Positions 53,133-64,000 of a DNA stretch of 64,000 bases are shown here, piece by piece (the first letter of the stretch is position 1; the number at the start of each line of letters is the position of its first letter). The translations under genes and the position numbers were made by a program. Source of the stretch: Pseudomonas cuatrocienegasensis (GTDB lineage Bacteria > Pseudomonadota > Gammaproteobacteria > Pseudomonadales > Pseudomonadaceae); NCBI RefSeq assembly GCF_900110925.1, contig NZ_FOFP01000003.1, forward strand, positions 62,001 through 126,000, read 5' to 3'. Below the pieces are notes generated by a model. The model had not been told where the DNA came from and ran no database searches. It saw nothing but the letters and a program-made list of their open reading frames with translations.

Positions 53133-53456
53133 TCAGCGTGCGCGACAACCGCGGCCGATCAAATCATCAGTAGCCGTCCAGTACACCAGGCCTTCATCGC
53201 CGCGCACATGCAGCGACAGCTGGCCATCACTGTACAGCGCACCAGAGCCGGAAGGCTCCTGCTGCAACACGCGGATAGGCTCATCCGCAGCCAGGCGCAC
53301 CTCGACCTGATCGGCATCGCCTGCCGGGCGCCAGAACACCTCGGCCTGGCTGTCGCAAACCCAATGGGTCCAGGGTCCGGATGCGGCGCCCTGCCCGGCA
53401 CAGCCTGCCAGCCCCAGCAGGGCCAGCGCACCTATGGCTTTCGCCAGCATCTTCAT
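53133..53456 (-). CDS. MliC-type lysozyme-inhibitor-like lipoprotein
   Basis: A 107-residue lipoprotein (MKMLAKAIGALALLGLAGCAG; Cys about 19). The mature part resembles the MliC/PliC fold: WVCDSQAEVFWRPAG, VEVRLAADEPIRVLQQEPSGSGALYSDGQLSLHVRGDEGLVYW and a closing Cys (GRGCRAR) that could bond with the first. MliC proteins inhibit C-type lysozyme. Assignment from sequence pattern only. Confidence 0.72.
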   Translation of the reverse strand: MKMLAKAIGALALLGLAGCAGQGAASGPWTHWVCDSQAEVFWRPAGDADQVEVRLAADEPIRVLQQEPSGSGALYSDGQLSLHVRGDEGLVYWTATDDLIGRGCRAR

Positions 53457-53498
53457 TCACCTTGCAACTCGCAGCCGCTCAATGCGCTGCGCTCGTGT

Positions 53499-53687
53499 TC
53501 AACAATCCTGCTCGGGCGCCGGCGCCGTGGGGTCGCCCGTGCCCTGCCCGTCTACACGGGCATCATCACGGGTGGTCGGCAGGTCGATCTCGGCGGGACT
53601 GAAGACATCGCAGACCCGCTCGGATGAACCACCAGCACAACCGGCCAAAGCGGCACAGCAGACTAAAACCAGAGTGGTAAGGCGCAT
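53499..53687 (-). CDS. Small lipoprotein of unknown function
   Basis: A 62-residue lipoprotein precursor: MRLTTLVLVCCAALAGCAGG (lipid Cys 17), then a short acidic tail with two Cys (RVCDVFSPAEIDLP ... PEQDC). AGGAGT precedes the ATG at 53687. A small gene occurs at this place in other pseudomonads. No function can be assigned. Confidence 0.65.
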   Translation of the reverse strand: MRLTTLVLVCCAALAGCAGGSSERVCDVFSPAEIDLPTTRDDARVDGQGTGDPTAPAPEQDC

Positions 53688-53745
53688 ATCGGTGACTCCT
53701 GTCCAAGGGTAGATGAACAAGAGACCCTCGAGCTGCACCAAAGGT

Positions 53746-54909
53746 TTAGCCGCGGGCGCGCTGCTCGAGCACCTCGACCGCCGGCAACACCTTGCCTTCG
53801 ACGAACTCAAGGAAGGCGCCACCGCCGGTGGAGATGTAGCTGATCTGCTCGCCCACGCCATATTTGTCGATGGCCGCCAGGGTGTCGCCACCGCCGGCAA
53901 TGGAGAAGGCCGGGCTTTCAGCGATGGCCTGGGCCAACACTTTGGTGCCGTTGCCAAACTGGTCGAACTCGAACACGCCGACCGGGCCGTTCCACAGAAT
54001 GGTCTTCGAGGACTTCAGCAACTCGGCGAACTGCGCAGCAGTCTGCGGGCCGATATCCAGAATCATGTCGTCTTCAGCCACATCGGCGACCAGCTTGACG
54101 GTCGCCTCGGCGTCTTCGGCAAAGGCTTTGGCGACCACCACATCGACCGGCAGCGGCACGCTGACCTCGGCGGCGATGGCTTTGGCGGTGTCGACCAGAT
54201 CGGCTTCGTACAGCGACTTGCCCACCGGGAAACCGGCTGCGGCGAGGAAGGTGTTGGCGATACCGCCACCGACGATCAGTTGGTCGCAGATCTGGCTCAG
54301 GCTGTTGAGCACGTCGAGCTTGGTCGACACCTTGGAGCCGGCGACAATCGCCGCCATTGGCTTGGCCGGGTTACCCAGGGCCTTGCCCAACGCGTCCAGC
54401 TCGGCGGCCAACAGCGGGCCGGCGCAGGCAACCTTGGCGAACTTGGCCACGCCATGGGTCGAGCCCTCGGCACGGTGGGCGGTGCCGAAGGCGTCCATGA
54501 CGAATACGTCGCACAGGGCAGCGTATTGCTGGGCCAGCTCGTCCGCGTTCTTCTTCTCGCCCTTGTTGAAGCGCACATTCTCGAACAGCACGATCTCGCC
54601 GGCCTTGAGCTCAACGCCGGCCAGGTAATCCTGAACCAGCGGCACGTCACGGCCCAGGGCCTTGCTCAAGTAAGCGGCCACCGGTGCCAGGCTGTTCTCT
54701 GCGCTGAACTCGCCCTCGGTCGGGCGACCCAGGTGCGAGCAGACCATCACCGCCGCGCCCTTTTCCAGCGCCAGCTTGATGGTCGGCAGGGACGCCAGGA
54801 TGCGCGCATCGCTCTTCACCACACCGTCTTTCACCGGCACGTTGAGGTCTTCGCGGATCAGCACGCGCTTACCGGCGAGGTCAAGATCGGTCATCTTCAG
54901 AACGGTCAT
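53746..54909 (-). CDS. pgk: Phosphoglycerate kinase
   Basis: ATP-forming step of glycolysis. The 387-residue protein has [16 protein letters not shown] (about 14-29), [43 protein letters not shown]-site [16 protein letters not shown] and [15 protein letters not shown]. The ATG at 54909 is used; a GTG one codon earlier is possible. It lies 4 bases after epd, within the same transcript. Confidence 0.97.
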   Translation of the reverse strand: MTVLKMTDLDLAGKRVLIREDLNVPVKDGVVKSDARILASLPTIKLALEKGAAVMVCSHLGRPTEGEFSAENSLAPVAAYLSKALGRDVPLVQDYLAGVELKAGEIVLFENVRFNKGEKKNADELAQQYAALCDVFVMDAFGTAHRAEGSTHGVAKFAKVACAGPLLAAELDALGKALGNPAKPMAAIVAGSKVSTKLDVLNSLSQICDQLIVGGGIANTFLAAAGFPVGKSLYEADLVDTAKAIAAEVSVPLPVDVVVAKAFAEDAEATVKLVADVAEDDMILDIGPQTAAQFAELLKSSKTILWNGPVGVFEFDQFGNGTKVLAQAIAESPAFSIAGGGDTLAAIDKYGVGEQISYISTGGGAFLEFVEGKVLPAVEVLEQRARG

Positions 54910-54913
54910 CACA

Positions 54914-55981
54914 TCAATCCTTCACAGAGGCGGGTGGAACAGCGCGCAGCGCTGTATCGAGAAAATGTTCGGCGACATCCAGCATGCGGTTGGCAAAACC
55001 CCATTCGTTGTCGAACCAGGCCAGCAGGTTTACCAGGCGCGGGCCGGAGACCCGGGTCTGGCTGCCATCAACAATCGCCGAATGCGGGTCGTGGTTGAAA
55101 TCGCAACTGGCGTGGGGCAACTCGGTATAGGCCAGCAAGCCTTGCAGCGGACCGCTCTCAGCCGCCTGACGCAACACCGTGTTGATCTCCGCCGCCGAGG
55201 TATCGCGGGCGGTCTGCAGGGTAATATCCAGGCAGGAGACATTTACCGTCGGCACGCGAATGGCTTTGGCTTGAATCCGCCCGCTTAGTTCCGGCAGCAG
55301 GCGTTCGATACCGCGCGCCAGACCGGTGGACACCGGAATCACCGACTGAAAGGCCGAGCGCGTACGGCGCAGGTCTTCGTGGTGGTAGGCGTCAATCACC
55401 GGCTGGTCGTTCATCGCCGAGTGGATGGTGGTGATCGACACGTAGTCGATGCCCACCGTCTCATTCAGCAACTTGAGCAGCGGCACGCCGCAGTTGGTGG
55501 TGCAGGAAGCATTCGACACCAGCCGCTCGCGGCCGGTCAGGCAGTCCTGATTGACCCCGAGCACCACCGTGGCGTCGATATCCGCTTCGCTGGCCATCGG
55601 CTGCGACAGCAGCAAACGCGGCGCGCCGGCGTCGATAAAGCGTTGCGCCGCAGCGCGACTGGTGTACTGGCCGGAGCATTCGAGCAGCAGGTCGATCTCC
55701 AGCGCGGCCCAATCAACGCCTTCTGGCGTAGCCTGGCGCAACACCTTTACGCAGTCGCCGTTGATATGCAGGCAATCACCGTCGACTTTCACCTCACCGG
55801 GAAAACGCCCGTGGGTGGAGTCGAAGCGGGTCAGGTATTCGATGCTGGCCTGGTCGGCCAGGTCATTCAGCGCGACGATTTCCAGCTGCGCCCCTGCGCC
55901 TCGCTCGTGCAGCGCGCGCAGCACACAGCGGCCAATCCGGCCGTAACCGTTGAGGGCAATTCGATAGGGGCGCTTGGGCAT
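54914..55981 (-). CDS. epd: Erythrose-4-phosphate dehydrogenase (GapA-like)
   Basis: Oxidises erythrose-4-phosphate to 4-phosphoerythronate on the way to pyridoxal phosphate. The 355-residue protein has the Rossmann start [34 protein letters not shown] with active Cys (about 159), the His-containing [27 protein letters not shown] and [17 protein letters not shown]. The [11 protein letters not shown] segment distinguishes Epd from classic GAPDH. It is followed directly by pgk. Some Pseudomonas annotations call it gapB; specificity is not proven. Confidence 0.9.
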   Translation of the reverse strand: MPKRPYRIALNGYGRIGRCVLRALHERGAGAQLEIVALNDLADQASIEYLTRFDSTHGRFPGEVKVDGDCLHINGDCVKVLRQATPEGVDWAALEIDLLLECSGQYTSRAAAQRFIDAGAPRLLLSQPMASEADIDATVVLGVNQDCLTGRERLVSNASCTTNCGVPLLKLLNETVGIDYVSITTIHSAMNDQPVIDAYHHEDLRRTRSAFQSVIPVSTGLARGIERLLPELSGRIQAKAIRVPTVNVSCLDITLQTARDTSAAEINTVLRQAAESGPLQGLLAYTELPHASCDFNHDPHSAIVDGSQTRVSGPRLVNLLAWFDNEWGFANRMLDVAEHFLDTALRAVPPASVKD

Positions 55982-56004
55982 GGTGTCTCGCAGGTTCGCA
56001 GAAC

Positions 56005-56090
56005 GTAGGGTGGATCGCGCTTTATCGATCCACCGGCTGTGTAACGGTGGATCAAAGCAGCGTCGGCTACGCGCCCCGATCCACCCTACG
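56005..56090. repeat. Palindromic GTAGGGTGGATC repeat
   Basis: GTAGGGTGGATCGCGC (56005-56020) is inverted at GCGCCCCGATCCACCCTAC (56072-56090), with inner GATCCACC/GGTGGATC arms (56028-56054). It fills the gap between tkt and epd, both leftward, and may form a cruciform or RNA hairpin. It is distinct from the GTAGGGTGCGC family but shares its first seven bases. Confidence 0.6.
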
Positions 56091-56103
56091 GCGTCGTTCT
56101 CTC

Positions 56104-58101
56104 TCAGGCGTCCAGCAGCTCGGCGGCGGTTTCCAGGATGTTGTCCACGGTGAAGCCGAAATGCTCGAACAGCGCCGGCGCCGGTGCCGACTCGCCGAAG
56201 CTGGTCATGCCGATGATGCGACCTTCCAGGCCGACGTACTTGTACCAGTAATCGGCATGGGAGGCTTCGATGGCGATGCGCGCGCCCACTTGCAGCGGCA
56301 GCACGGCCTGCTTGTAACCGGCGTCCTGCTGGTCGAACACGCTGGTCGACGGCATCGACACCACGCGGACCTGACGGCCCTCGGCACTCAGCTTGTCGTA
56401 AGCGGCTACAGCCAGGCCGATTTCCGAACCGGTGGCGATCAGGATCAGTTCCGGCTCGCCGGCACAATCCTTGAGCACGTAGCCGCCACGTTCAATATCA
56501 CTAAGCTGCTGAGCGTCACGCTCCTGGTGCGGCAGGTTCTGCCGGCTGAATACCAGCGCGCTCGGGCCGTCATTGCGCTCGATCGCGTACTTCCAGGCCA
56601 CCGCCGATTCCACGGCGTCGCAGGGGCGCCAGGTGTCGAGGTTCGGCGTGCCACGCAGACTGGCCAGTTGCTCGATCGGCTGGTGGGTCGGGCCATCTTC
56701 GCCCAGGCCAATGGAGTCGTGGGTGAACACGTAGAGCACGCGCTTTTTCATCAGCGCCGACATGCGCACCGCGTTGCGCGCGTATTCCATAAAGATCAGG
56801 AAGGTCGCGCCGTAGGGCACGAAGCCGCCGTGCAGGGCGATGCCGTTCATGATCGCGCTCATGCCGAACTCGCGCACGCCGTAGAACATGTAGTTACCGG
56901 CTGCATCTTCAGCGGAGACGCCTTTGCAGCCTTTCCACAGGGTCAGGTTGGAACCGGCGAGGTCCGCCGAACCACCGAGGAATTCCGGCAGCAGCGGGCC
57001 GAAGACGTTCAGGGTGTTCTGGCTGGCCTTGCGGCTGGCGATGGTTTCGCCCTTGGCAGCCACTTCCTGAATATAGGCCGCGGTTTTCTCGGCGAAATCA
57101 GCCGGCAGGTCACCGGCGACGCGACGCTTGAACTCGCTGGCCAGCTCCGGGTAAGCAGCAGCATAGGCGGCGAAGCGCTCGTCCCACTCGGCTTCGGCGG
57201 CAGCACCAGCGGCCTTGGCGTCCCATTCGGCGTGGATGTCGGCCGGAATTTCGAACGGACCATGGTTCCAGCCCAGGGCGGCGCGGGTCAGGGTGATTTC
57301 GTCGTTACCCAGCGGCGCGCCGTGGCAGTCTTCCTTGCCCTGCTTGTTCGGCGAACCGAAGCCGATGGTGGTCTTGCAGCAGATCAGGGTCGGCTGCTCG
57401 CTCTTGCGTGCAGTGTCGATGGCGATTTTGATTTCTTCGGCATCGTGGCCGTCGACATTGCGGATCACTTGCCAGCCGTAGGCCTCGAAGCGCTTGGGCG
57501 TGTCGTCGGTGAACCAGCCTTCGACTTCACCGTCGATGGAGATGCCGTTGTCGTCGTAGAAGGCGATCAGTTTGCCCAGGCCGAGGGTGCCGGCCAGGGA
57601 GCAGACTTCATGGCTGATGCCTTCCATCATGCAACCGTCGCCGAGGAAGGCGTAGGTGAAGTGGTCAACGATCTGGTGGCCGTCGCGGTTGAACTGCGCG
57701 CCCAGGACTTTCTCGGCGATGGCAAAACCCACGGCGTTGGCGATGCCCTGGCCGAGCGGGCCAGTGGTGGTTTCCACGCCTGGGGTGTAGCCGTATTCCG
57801 GGTGGCCCGGGGTGCGGCTGTGCAGCTGACGGAAGTTTTTCAGGTCCTCGATGCCGAGGTCGTAACCGGTCAGGTGCAGCAGCGAATAGATCAGCATCGA
57901 GCCATGACCGTTGGACAGCACGAAACGGTCACGGTCAGCGAAGCTCGGGTTGCTCGGGTTGTGCTTGAGGTAGTCACGCCACAGCACCTCGGCGATGTCC
58001 GCCATGCCCATGGGGGCACCGGGATGGCCGCTGTTGGCTTTCTGCACGGCATCCATGCTCAGGGCACGAATGGCATTGGCTCGCTCACGACGGCTGGGCA
58101 T
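56104..58101 (-). CDS. tkt: Transketolase
   Basis: Thiamine-diphosphate enzyme of the pentose phosphate pathway. The 665-residue protein has [20 protein letters not shown] (about 22-41), [12 protein letters not shown], the TPP motif [15 protein letters not shown] ... [11 protein letters not shown] (about 150-187), and the pyrimidine-domain block [20 protein letters not shown]. It is the first gene of the leftward central-carbon cluster and divergent from the ArsR-methyltransferase gene. Confidence 0.97.
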   Translation of the reverse strand: MPSRRERANAIRALSMDAVQKANSGHPGAPMGMADIAEVLWRDYLKHNPSNPSFADRDRFVLSNGHGSMLIYSLLHLTGYDLGIEDLKNFRQLHSRTPGHPEYGYTPGVETTTGPLGQGIANAVGFAIAEKVLGAQFNRDGHQIVDHFTYAFLGDGCMMEGISHEVCSLAGTLGLGKLIAFYDDNGISIDGEVEGWFTDDTPKRFEAYGWQVIRNVDGHDAEEIKIAIDTARKSEQPTLICCKTTIGFGSPNKQGKEDCHGAPLGNDEITLTRAALGWNHGPFEIPADIHAEWDAKAAGAAAEAEWDERFAAYAAAYPELASEFKRRVAGDLPADFAEKTAAYIQEVAAKGETIASRKASQNTLNVFGPLLPEFLGGSADLAGSNLTLWKGCKGVSAEDAAGNYMFYGVREFGMSAIMNGIALHGGFVPYGATFLIFMEYARNAVRMSALMKKRVLYVFTHDSIGLGEDGPTHQPIEQLASLRGTPNLDTWRPCDAVESAVAWKYAIERNDGPSALVFSRQNLPHQERDAQQLSDIERGGYVLKDCAGEPELILIATGSEIGLAVAAYDKLSAEGRQVRVVSMPSTSVFDQQDAGYKQAVLPLQVGARIAIEASHADYWYKYVGLEGRIIGMTSFGESAPAPALFEHFGFTVDNILETAAELLDA

Positions 58102-58210
58102 CGCTAATCTCCTGCGGGGGGCTATTCACAAAAAGGCGGCCATTTTCGCCCACGGGGGCCTACCGGGGCAATGACAGATGGTCACAGGGGCGATGTTTTC
58201 TACGGCCGGA

Positions 58211-58236
58211 GCAATATCAAAACTTTTTGATATTGC
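58211..58236. promoter_or_regulatory. 26-bp perfect palindrome, candidate ArsR-type operator
   Basis: GCAATATCAAAA-CT-TTTTGATATTGC has perfect 12-base arms. It lies 40 bases before the ArsR-methyltransferase gene and 110 bases before the tkt start on the other strand. Its AT-rich core stands out in GC-rich DNA. The likely binder is the adjacent ArsR-family protein. Confidence 0.7.
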
Positions 58237-58275
58237 CCTTGCTGTATGAAAAATGACCGACTAGACTGCCGCCCC

Positions 58276-59286
58276 ATGAACCTGCCCGCACCACAACCGC
58301 GTTTCGAGCCCGCCGATTCTCTGGCCGTCCTGTGCAAGGCCGCCGGCGATCCACTGCGCCTGAACGTATTGCGTGCGTTGGCCAACGACTCCTTCGGCGT
58401 ATTGGAATTGGCGCAGATCTTCGCCATTGGCCAGTCGGGCATCAGCCACCACCTCAAGGTGCTGGCCCAGGCCGGCCTGGTGGCGACCCGTCGCGAGGGC
58501 AATGCGATCTTCTACCGCCGTGCCCTGGCGAGCCTCGACCAGCCTGGTGGCACCCTGCAGGGCGCCCTGCTCGGCGAAATCGACATGCTGCCACTGCCCG
58601 CCGAGGTGCAGGCGCGCATAGCCGCCGTGCATGCCCAGCGCGCCGCCGCCAGCCAGGAGTTTTTCGCCCGCATGGCCGCCAGCTTCCAGGCCCAGCAGGA
58701 CCTGATCGCCGGCCTCGCGCAATACCGCGACAGCGTGCTGGCCCTGCTCGACAGCCTTAACCTGCCGGCCAACGCCACGGCCCTGGAAGTCGGCCCTGGC
58801 GACGGCGGTTTTCTACCTGACCTGGCACAGCGCTTTGCCCAGGTGCGCGCGCTGGACAACAGCCCGGCGATGCTCGAGCTGGCTCAGGCACGCTGCCTGC
58901 AGGCTGGCCTGAGCAATGTCAGCCTGCACCTGGCCGATGCCCTGAGCGATGAGTATCCGGCCGCCGATTGCCTGGTACTGAACATGGTCCTGCACCATTT
59001 CGCCGCCCCGGCCGACGCCCTGCAGCAGCTTGCCCAGCGTCTCTGCCCCGGTGGCAGCCTGCTGATCACCGAACTGTGCAGCCATAACCAGAGCTGGGCG
59101 CGGCAAGCCTGCGGCGATCTCTGGCTAGGCTTCGAACAAGACGACTTGACTCGCTGGGCGCTTGCCGCCGGGCTGGTCTCTGGCGAGAGCCTGTATGTGG
59201 GCTTGCGCAATGGTTTCCAGATTCAGGTACGGCACTTCGCCAAACCCGACGAACACCACGGCCTGCGGGCCCTCACCCTGCGGTAA
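58276..59286 (+). CDS. ArsR-type regulator fused to a SAM-dependent methyltransferase
   Basis: A 336-residue two-domain protein. The N-terminal winged helix (LCKAAGDPLRLNVLRAL ... ELAQIFAIGQSGISHHLKVLAQAGLV, about 18-70) is ArsR-like; the C-terminal class I methyltransferase domain has the SAM loop ALEVGPGDGGFLPDLA (about 175-190) and LVLNMVLHHF. It precedes metK by 12 bases, so it probably senses SAM or S-adenosylhomocysteine and controls metK, like the SahR group. It lacks the ArsR metal-binding ELCVCDL motif. Start 58276 chosen over 58246. Confidence 0.87.
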   Translation: MNLPAPQPRFEPADSLAVLCKAAGDPLRLNVLRALANDSFGVLELAQIFAIGQSGISHHLKVLAQAGLVATRREGNAIFYRRALASLDQPGGTLQGALLGEIDMLPLPAEVQARIAAVHAQRAAASQEFFARMAASFQAQQDLIAGLAQYRDSVLALLDSLNLPANATALEVGPGDGGFLPDLAQRFAQVRALDNSPAMLELAQARCLQAGLSNVSLHLADALSDEYPAADCLVLNMVLHHFAAPADALQQLAQRLCPGGSLLITELCSHNQSWARQACGDLWLGFEQDDLTRWALAAGLVSGESLYVGLRNGFQIQVRHFAKPDEHHGLRALTLR

Positions 59287-59298
59287 AGGAACCGATCG

Positions 59299-60489
59299 AT
59301 GAGCGAATATTCCCTGTTTACCTCCGAGTCCGTGTCCGAAGGCCATCCGGACAAGATTGCCGACCAGATCTCCGATGCGGTGCTCGACGCCATCATCGCC
59401 CAGGACAAACACGCCCGTGTGGCCTGCGAAACCCTGGTCAAGACCGGAGTGGCCATCGTCGCCGGTGAAGTCACCACCAGCGCCTGGGTCGACCTCGAAG
59501 ACCTGGTGCGCAAGGTCATCTGCGACATCGGCTACACCAGCTCGGATGTCGGCTTCGACGGCAACACCTGCGGCATCATCAACATCATTGGCAAGCAGTC
59601 CCCGGACATCAACCAGGGCGTCGACCGCGCCAAGCCGGAAGACCAGGGTGCCGGCGACCAGGGCCTGATGTTCGGCTACGCCAGCAACGAAACCGACGTG
59701 CTGATGCCGGCACCGATCCGCTTCTCCCACGCGCTGGTCGAGCGTCAGGCCGAAGCGCGCAAGTCCGGCCTGCTGCCGTGGCTGCGCCCGGATGCGAAAT
59801 CCCAGGTCACCTGTCAGTACGAAAACGGCAAGGTGGTGGGCATCGACGCCGTGGTGCTGTCGACCCAGCACAGCCCGGACGTGTCCCTGGCCGACCTGCG
59901 TGAAGGCGTGATGGAGCTGATCATCAAGCACGCCCTGCCGGCCGACCTGCTGCACAAGGACACCCAGTTCCACATCAACCCGACTGGCAACTTCGTCATC
60001 GGCGGCCCGGTGGGCGACTGCGGCCTGACCGGCCGCAAGATCATCGTCGACAGCTACGGCGGCATGGCCCGTCACGGCGGCGGCGCGTTCTCCGGCAAGG
60101 ATCCGTCCAAGGTTGACCGTTCGGCTGCCTACGCCGGTCGTTACGTGGCCAAGAACATCGTCGCTGCCGGCCTGGCCGAGCGCTGCGAAATCCAGGTGTC
60201 CTACGCCATCGGCGTGGCCCTGCCGACCTCGATCTCGATCAACACCTTCGGCACCCACAAGATCGCCGAAGACCAGATCATCAAGCTGGTGCGTGAGGTG
60301 TTCGACCTGCGCCCGTACGCCATCACCAAGATGCTCGACCTGCTGCACCCGATGTACCAGGAAACCGCAGCCTACGGCCACTTCGGTCGCACGCCCGAGC
60401 AGAAGACCGTCGGCAACGACACCTTCACTACCTTCACCTGGGAAAAGACCGACAAGGTCGCCGACCTGCGCGCCGCCGCCGGCCTGTAA
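59299..60489 (+). CDS. metK: S-adenosylmethionine synthetase
   Basis: Makes SAM from methionine and ATP. The 396-residue protein has [24 protein letters not shown] (about 7-30), [22 protein letters not shown], and the [23 protein letters not shown] loop. It follows the ArsR-methyltransferase gene by 12 bases with AAAGGA as ribosome site, so the two are cotranscribed. Two stacked terminators follow. Confidence 0.98.
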   Translation: MSEYSLFTSESVSEGHPDKIADQISDAVLDAIIAQDKHARVACETLVKTGVAIVAGEVTTSAWVDLEDLVRKVICDIGYTSSDVGFDGNTCGIINIIGKQSPDINQGVDRAKPEDQGAGDQGLMFGYASNETDVLMPAPIRFSHALVERQAEARKSGLLPWLRPDAKSQVTCQYENGKVVGIDAVVLSTQHSPDVSLADLREGVMELIIKHALPADLLHKDTQFHINPTGNFVIGGPVGDCGLTGRKIIVDSYGGMARHGGGAFSGKDPSKVDRSAAYAGRYVAKNIVAAGLAERCEIQVSYAIGVALPTSISINTFGTHKIAEDQIIKLVREVFDLRPYAITKMLDLLHPMYQETAAYGHFGRTPEQKTVGNDTFTTFTWEKTDKVADLRAAAGL

Positions 60490-60494
60490 TAAAC

Positions 60495-60566
60495 AAAAGC
60501 CCCTAGCCTTGCGGCTAGGGGCTTTGTCAGCAACCTGAGCCCTGCACGCAGCGGGGCTTTTTTGTG
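60495..60566 (+). terminator. Tandem terminators after metK
   Basis: AAAAGCCCCTAGC-CTTGC-GGCTAGGGGCTTT (60495-60525) is a strong stem that can work in both directions. A second, AGCCC-TGCACGCAGC-GGGGCTTTTTT (60538-60564), follows. Confidence 0.88.
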
Positions 60567-60579
60567 CCTGTGATTCGGC

Positions 60580-60921
60580 TTACTTGCCGAACATCGAGCC
60601 CAGGCCCTTGAGGGCATCCTTGGCGGCAGTGACGCTTTCCACGGCCTGGTTCACCTGGTTCGGCTCGGCGGCCTGGGCCGATGCATTGGCTTGCTCGGCC
60701 TGGGCATTGAGACGAGCACAGCCACCATCGACGGCCGCCAGATTGTCGGTGGCTTTCTGGTTGCCGGCGAGCTGAGCGATCAGCTTGGCTTTGGCCAGGC
60801 CATCCTGATTAGCCGCCAGTTGCTCCTGGCACTTGGCCTCGGCGGTGCTGATCTCGGCGGCCTGGGCAGACAGGCTGGTGGCGGCGAGAACGGCGAAGCA
60901 GACGGCAGAAACGATACGCAT
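60580..60921 (-). CDS. Small exported protein of unknown function
   Basis: A 113-residue protein with a signal peptide (MRIVSAVCFAVLAATSLSAQA) and an Ala/Gln-rich, probably helical mature part (AKCQEQLAANQDGLAKAKLIAQLAG ... LNAQAEQANASAQAAEPNQVNQAVESVTAAKDALKGLG) with two Cys (KCQE, GGCAR). The start at 60921 avoids an overlap with ligB that a longer frame would create. Periplasmic; no family recognised. Confidence 0.7.
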   Translation of the reverse strand: MRIVSAVCFAVLAATSLSAQAAEISTAEAKCQEQLAANQDGLAKAKLIAQLAGNQKATDNLAAVDGGCARLNAQAEQANASAQAAEPNQVNQAVESVTAAKDALKGLGSMFGK

Positions 60922-61065
60922 GGTGAAGACCTCTTGAGTGCTGAGGCCCGGCTGTCCATAGCCCCCGCCGGGCAAATCCATTTGTGGGGGTGGTAAAAGG
61001 CGCGGCAATCTATCACCAGGCCACGGCCGCAACAAGCCATGACACGTGCTATAGGCTAGGCTTGA

Positions 61066-62772
<1,707 letters not shown>

Positions 62773-62774
62773 TT

Positions 62775-62867
62775 GGCTATGTGCCAATTGAATGCTGCAT
62801 GGGGGCCGGCCAGGCCGCGCGCACCAAGAGTCTTGCAGCCTAAGGCGGTGCGCACGGCGCACCCTAC
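62775..62867. repeat. Fragments of two repeat families after ligB
   Basis: GGCTATGTGCCAATTGAATGCTGCAT (62775-62800) resembles the left end of the GGCTATGTCCC elements. It is followed by GCGCACCAAGAGTCT and GGTGCGCACGGCGCACCCTAC (to 62867), the GTAGGGTGCGC family without its left end. Both appear truncated. Confidence 0.5.
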
Positions 62868-62888
62868 GGCTCTAGCATTAAGTCCCAG

Positions 62889-63338
62889 TCAGTAGGCGCG
62901 GAACTCTTCGTGGCAGGCCTTGCAGCTGTCTTCCACGCGCTGCATGGGCGCGGCCAGGTCGTCGCTTTTGAGCGGCGTGGCGGTACTCGCGGTGACCAGC
63001 GCAGCGGTGGCGCCCTCCAGGTCGCGGGCCATGCGTTGAAAGGTTTCCTGGCGCGCCCAGACATCGTCCTTGGCGCGGCTGTCACCTTCGTCCCGCGCCT
63101 GGGGGAAGTGCTGCCAGGGTGTGCGCGACAGCTGGTCAAGTTGTGCGGCGCCACTGATAAAACGCGCCTCGTCGAACTTCACCCGTCCGCGCAGCATGCC
63201 ACCCAGGTCTTCGCTGGTCTTGAGCATGTCCTTGAAGATCGCCTGGCGCTTGCCCATCGGCGAATTTGGATCGACACCGCCACAGGCGGTAAGCGTCAGG
63301 CAGGCAAGGGCGATCAACAACGGGATTTTCAGATTCAT
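62889..63338 (-). CDS. Cytochrome c' lipoprotein
   Basis: A 149-residue four-helix-bundle c-type cytochrome. It has a lipoprotein signal (LIALACLTLTACGG; Cys about 19) and the haem-binding CKACHEEFRAY right at the C-terminus, as in cytochromes c' (class II). The helices MGKRQAIFKDMLKTSEDLGGMLRGR and DDVWARQETFQRMARDLEGATAALV are typical. Cytochromes c' bind NO or relay electrons. ATG at 63338 chosen over GTG at 63344. Confidence 0.87.
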   Translation of the reverse strand: MNLKIPLLIALACLTLTACGGVDPNSPMGKRQAIFKDMLKTSEDLGGMLRGRVKFDEARFISGAAQLDQLSRTPWQHFPQARDEGDSRAKDDVWARQETFQRMARDLEGATAALVTASTATPLKSDDLAAPMQRVEDSCKACHEEFRAY

Positions 63339-63430
63339 GGTCACAGGCTTCGGCTTAAGGCGACAGCCAGTATCACCACTCGATCGGGCCAGGCCAAGCG
63401 TGGTGTTTTGCCACAGAGGTCATCCGCGGT

Positions 63431-63817
63431 TTAGGCCGCAACCACAAAGAGCGCAACGATCAGCCCGACGCCGACGAACCACACCAGCGAGCGCAACATC
63501 GCCCAGTCGGCCAGGTAGCACAGGGTATAGAGCACGCGGCTGATGACAAACGCGATGGCCAGTTGATCGAGCACGCCCTGGGCAGCACCGCCGGCCAGGT
63601 GGGCGATAATCACCGCCGCGGCAAATGCCGGGGTGATCTCGAAGCCATTGAGCTGGGCATTGTTGGCGCGCCGGCCCAACCCCTCGAGGTTGTCCAGCAG
63701 CGCCCGCGGGTCATGGTTATGCCGTGGGCTGAAACCGCCGCCGACGGCTTTGGCCGTCACGGTGGACAGGTACGGCAGGACAATGGCGATCAGTACGCAC
63801 CAGTAGGCAAGGGTCAT
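63431..63817 (-). CDS. MAPEG-family membrane protein
   Basis: A 128-residue protein with four membrane helices (LAYWCVLIAIVLPYLSTV; ITPAFAAAVIIAHLAGGA; LDQLAIAFVISRVLYTLCYLAD; LVWFVGVGLIVALFVVAA). The loop RANNAQLNGFEITPAFAAAVI and RVLYTLCYLAD are hallmarks of the MAPEG group (glutathione-linked eicosanoid/xenobiotic enzymes). Length is normal. Specific substrate unknown. Confidence 0.85.
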   Translation of the reverse strand: MTLAYWCVLIAIVLPYLSTVTAKAVGGGFSPRHNHDPRALLDNLEGLGRRANNAQLNGFEITPAFAAAVIIAHLAGGAAQGVLDQLAIAFVISRVLYTLCYLADWAMLRSLVWFVGVGLIVALFVVAA

Positions 63818-63914
63818 GGCAGCTCCGTAGCTCGGCAGTGGGCTACGCAGCATCGCCTGTCCCTGCCCGGGCGTCCATGACCGCCACCACTCAAGGCCAT
63901 GGCGTTTCAGCCAA

Positions 63915-64000
63915 TCAGGCCGCCAGTTTACCCTCGGCCAGCGCCACCGACACGGCGAGCATGGCGCGCAGCAGCACCGCGCAGCCAGCCGCCAGATCCG
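63915..64000 (-). CDS. C-terminal end of an unidentified protein
   Basis: An open leftward frame enters from the window edge and ends at TGA (complement of 63915-63917). Its last residues read LLRAMLAVSVALAEGKLAA, an Ala/Leu-rich helix. Too little is visible to name the family. Confidence 0.4.
   Translation of the reverse strand, partial: DLAAGCAVLLRAMLAVSVALAEGKLAA

Noticed and set aside
53713..55098. Open frame of 461 codons opposite pgk
   Set aside because: Antisense shadow of pgk and part of epd.
56047..58107. Open frame of 686 codons opposite tkt
   Set aside because: Same effect of codon bias: it covers the transketolase gene antisense and has no recognisable family.

Overview
The window is a GC-rich chromosomal segment of a Pseudomonas (Gammaproteobacteria), not P. 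aeruginosa itself. Most of it consists of core blocks whose order I know from P. aeruginosa: phaI / ubiE-ubiJ-ubiB-hisI-hisE-tatABC-rsmE; dtd-pip; estA; fbp; typA-thiI-glnA-(two DUF4124 genes)-ntrB-ntrC; trmL-secB-grxC-gpmI-envC-ctpA; and fba-pgk-epd-tkt-(ArsR/methyltransferase)-metK. Pseudomonas-type REP sequences (GTAGGAGCGAATTTATTCGCGA, GTGGGAGC...) are scattered between genes. I saw no rRNA, tRNA or CRISPR and no intact transposase gene.

Region 1 (1-14000) is an accessory catabolic insert between the phasin gene and the PHA-system/ubiE block. Nine genes run leftwards as one likely operon (9880 to 494): MFS transporter, L-rhamnonate dehydratase, HpcH/HpaI aldolase, lactaldehyde dehydrogenase, amidohydrolase-type lactonase, L-rhamnose mutarotase, RhaT symporter, L-rhamnose dehydrogenase and an OprB porin. 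Together they encode a complete non-phosphorylative L-rhamnose route: uptake, oxidation, lactone opening, dehydration, cleavage to pyruvate and lactaldehyde, then lactate. A divergent LysR regulator with dyad operators probably controls it. Beside it lies a second transport pair, an MhpT-like aromatic-acid MFS and an OprD porin, around an AT-rich spacer holding an IclR/PcaR-like palindrome.

Region 2 (14000-20650) carries ubiquinone (ubiE, ubiJ, ubiB), histidine (hisI, hisE), twin-arginine export (tatABC) and rRNA methylation genes, all rightwards. Region 3 (20650-36500) mixes core genes (dtd, pip, estA, blc, fbp, typA) with small redox and regulatory modules (HxlR-SDR-DsbA-like, TetR-DoxX), a membrane GGDEF protein and a tandem pair of class A beta-lactamase-fold hydrolases.

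Region 4 (36500-45100) is the nitrogen block: thiI, glnA behind a sigma-54/NtrC promoter, ntrB-ntrC behind a second one, and downstream of ntrC a third sigma-54 promoter driving a probable NrsZ-type small RNA. Region 5 (45100-64000) holds trmL, secB, grxC, gpmI, envC, ctpA, the glycolytic/pentose-phosphate cluster, an ArsR-methyltransferase regulator with a 26-bp palindrome next to metK, ligB, a cytochrome c' and a MAPEG protein.

The most unusual content is non-coding. At least three families of transposase-less inverted-repeat elements are present. One (15200-15467, 22682-22731, 44530-44812) has TA-flanked ends beginning GGGTCTGTTCCCG. Its two full copies keep three internal hairpins paired although their sequences differ (at least eight compensatory pair changes), and its ends supply the TAG stop codons of three genes. 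A second (39936-40065, 44261-44463) sits exactly in the T-tracts of the glnA and ntrC terminators. A third (205-397) is a long TA-flanked hairpin.
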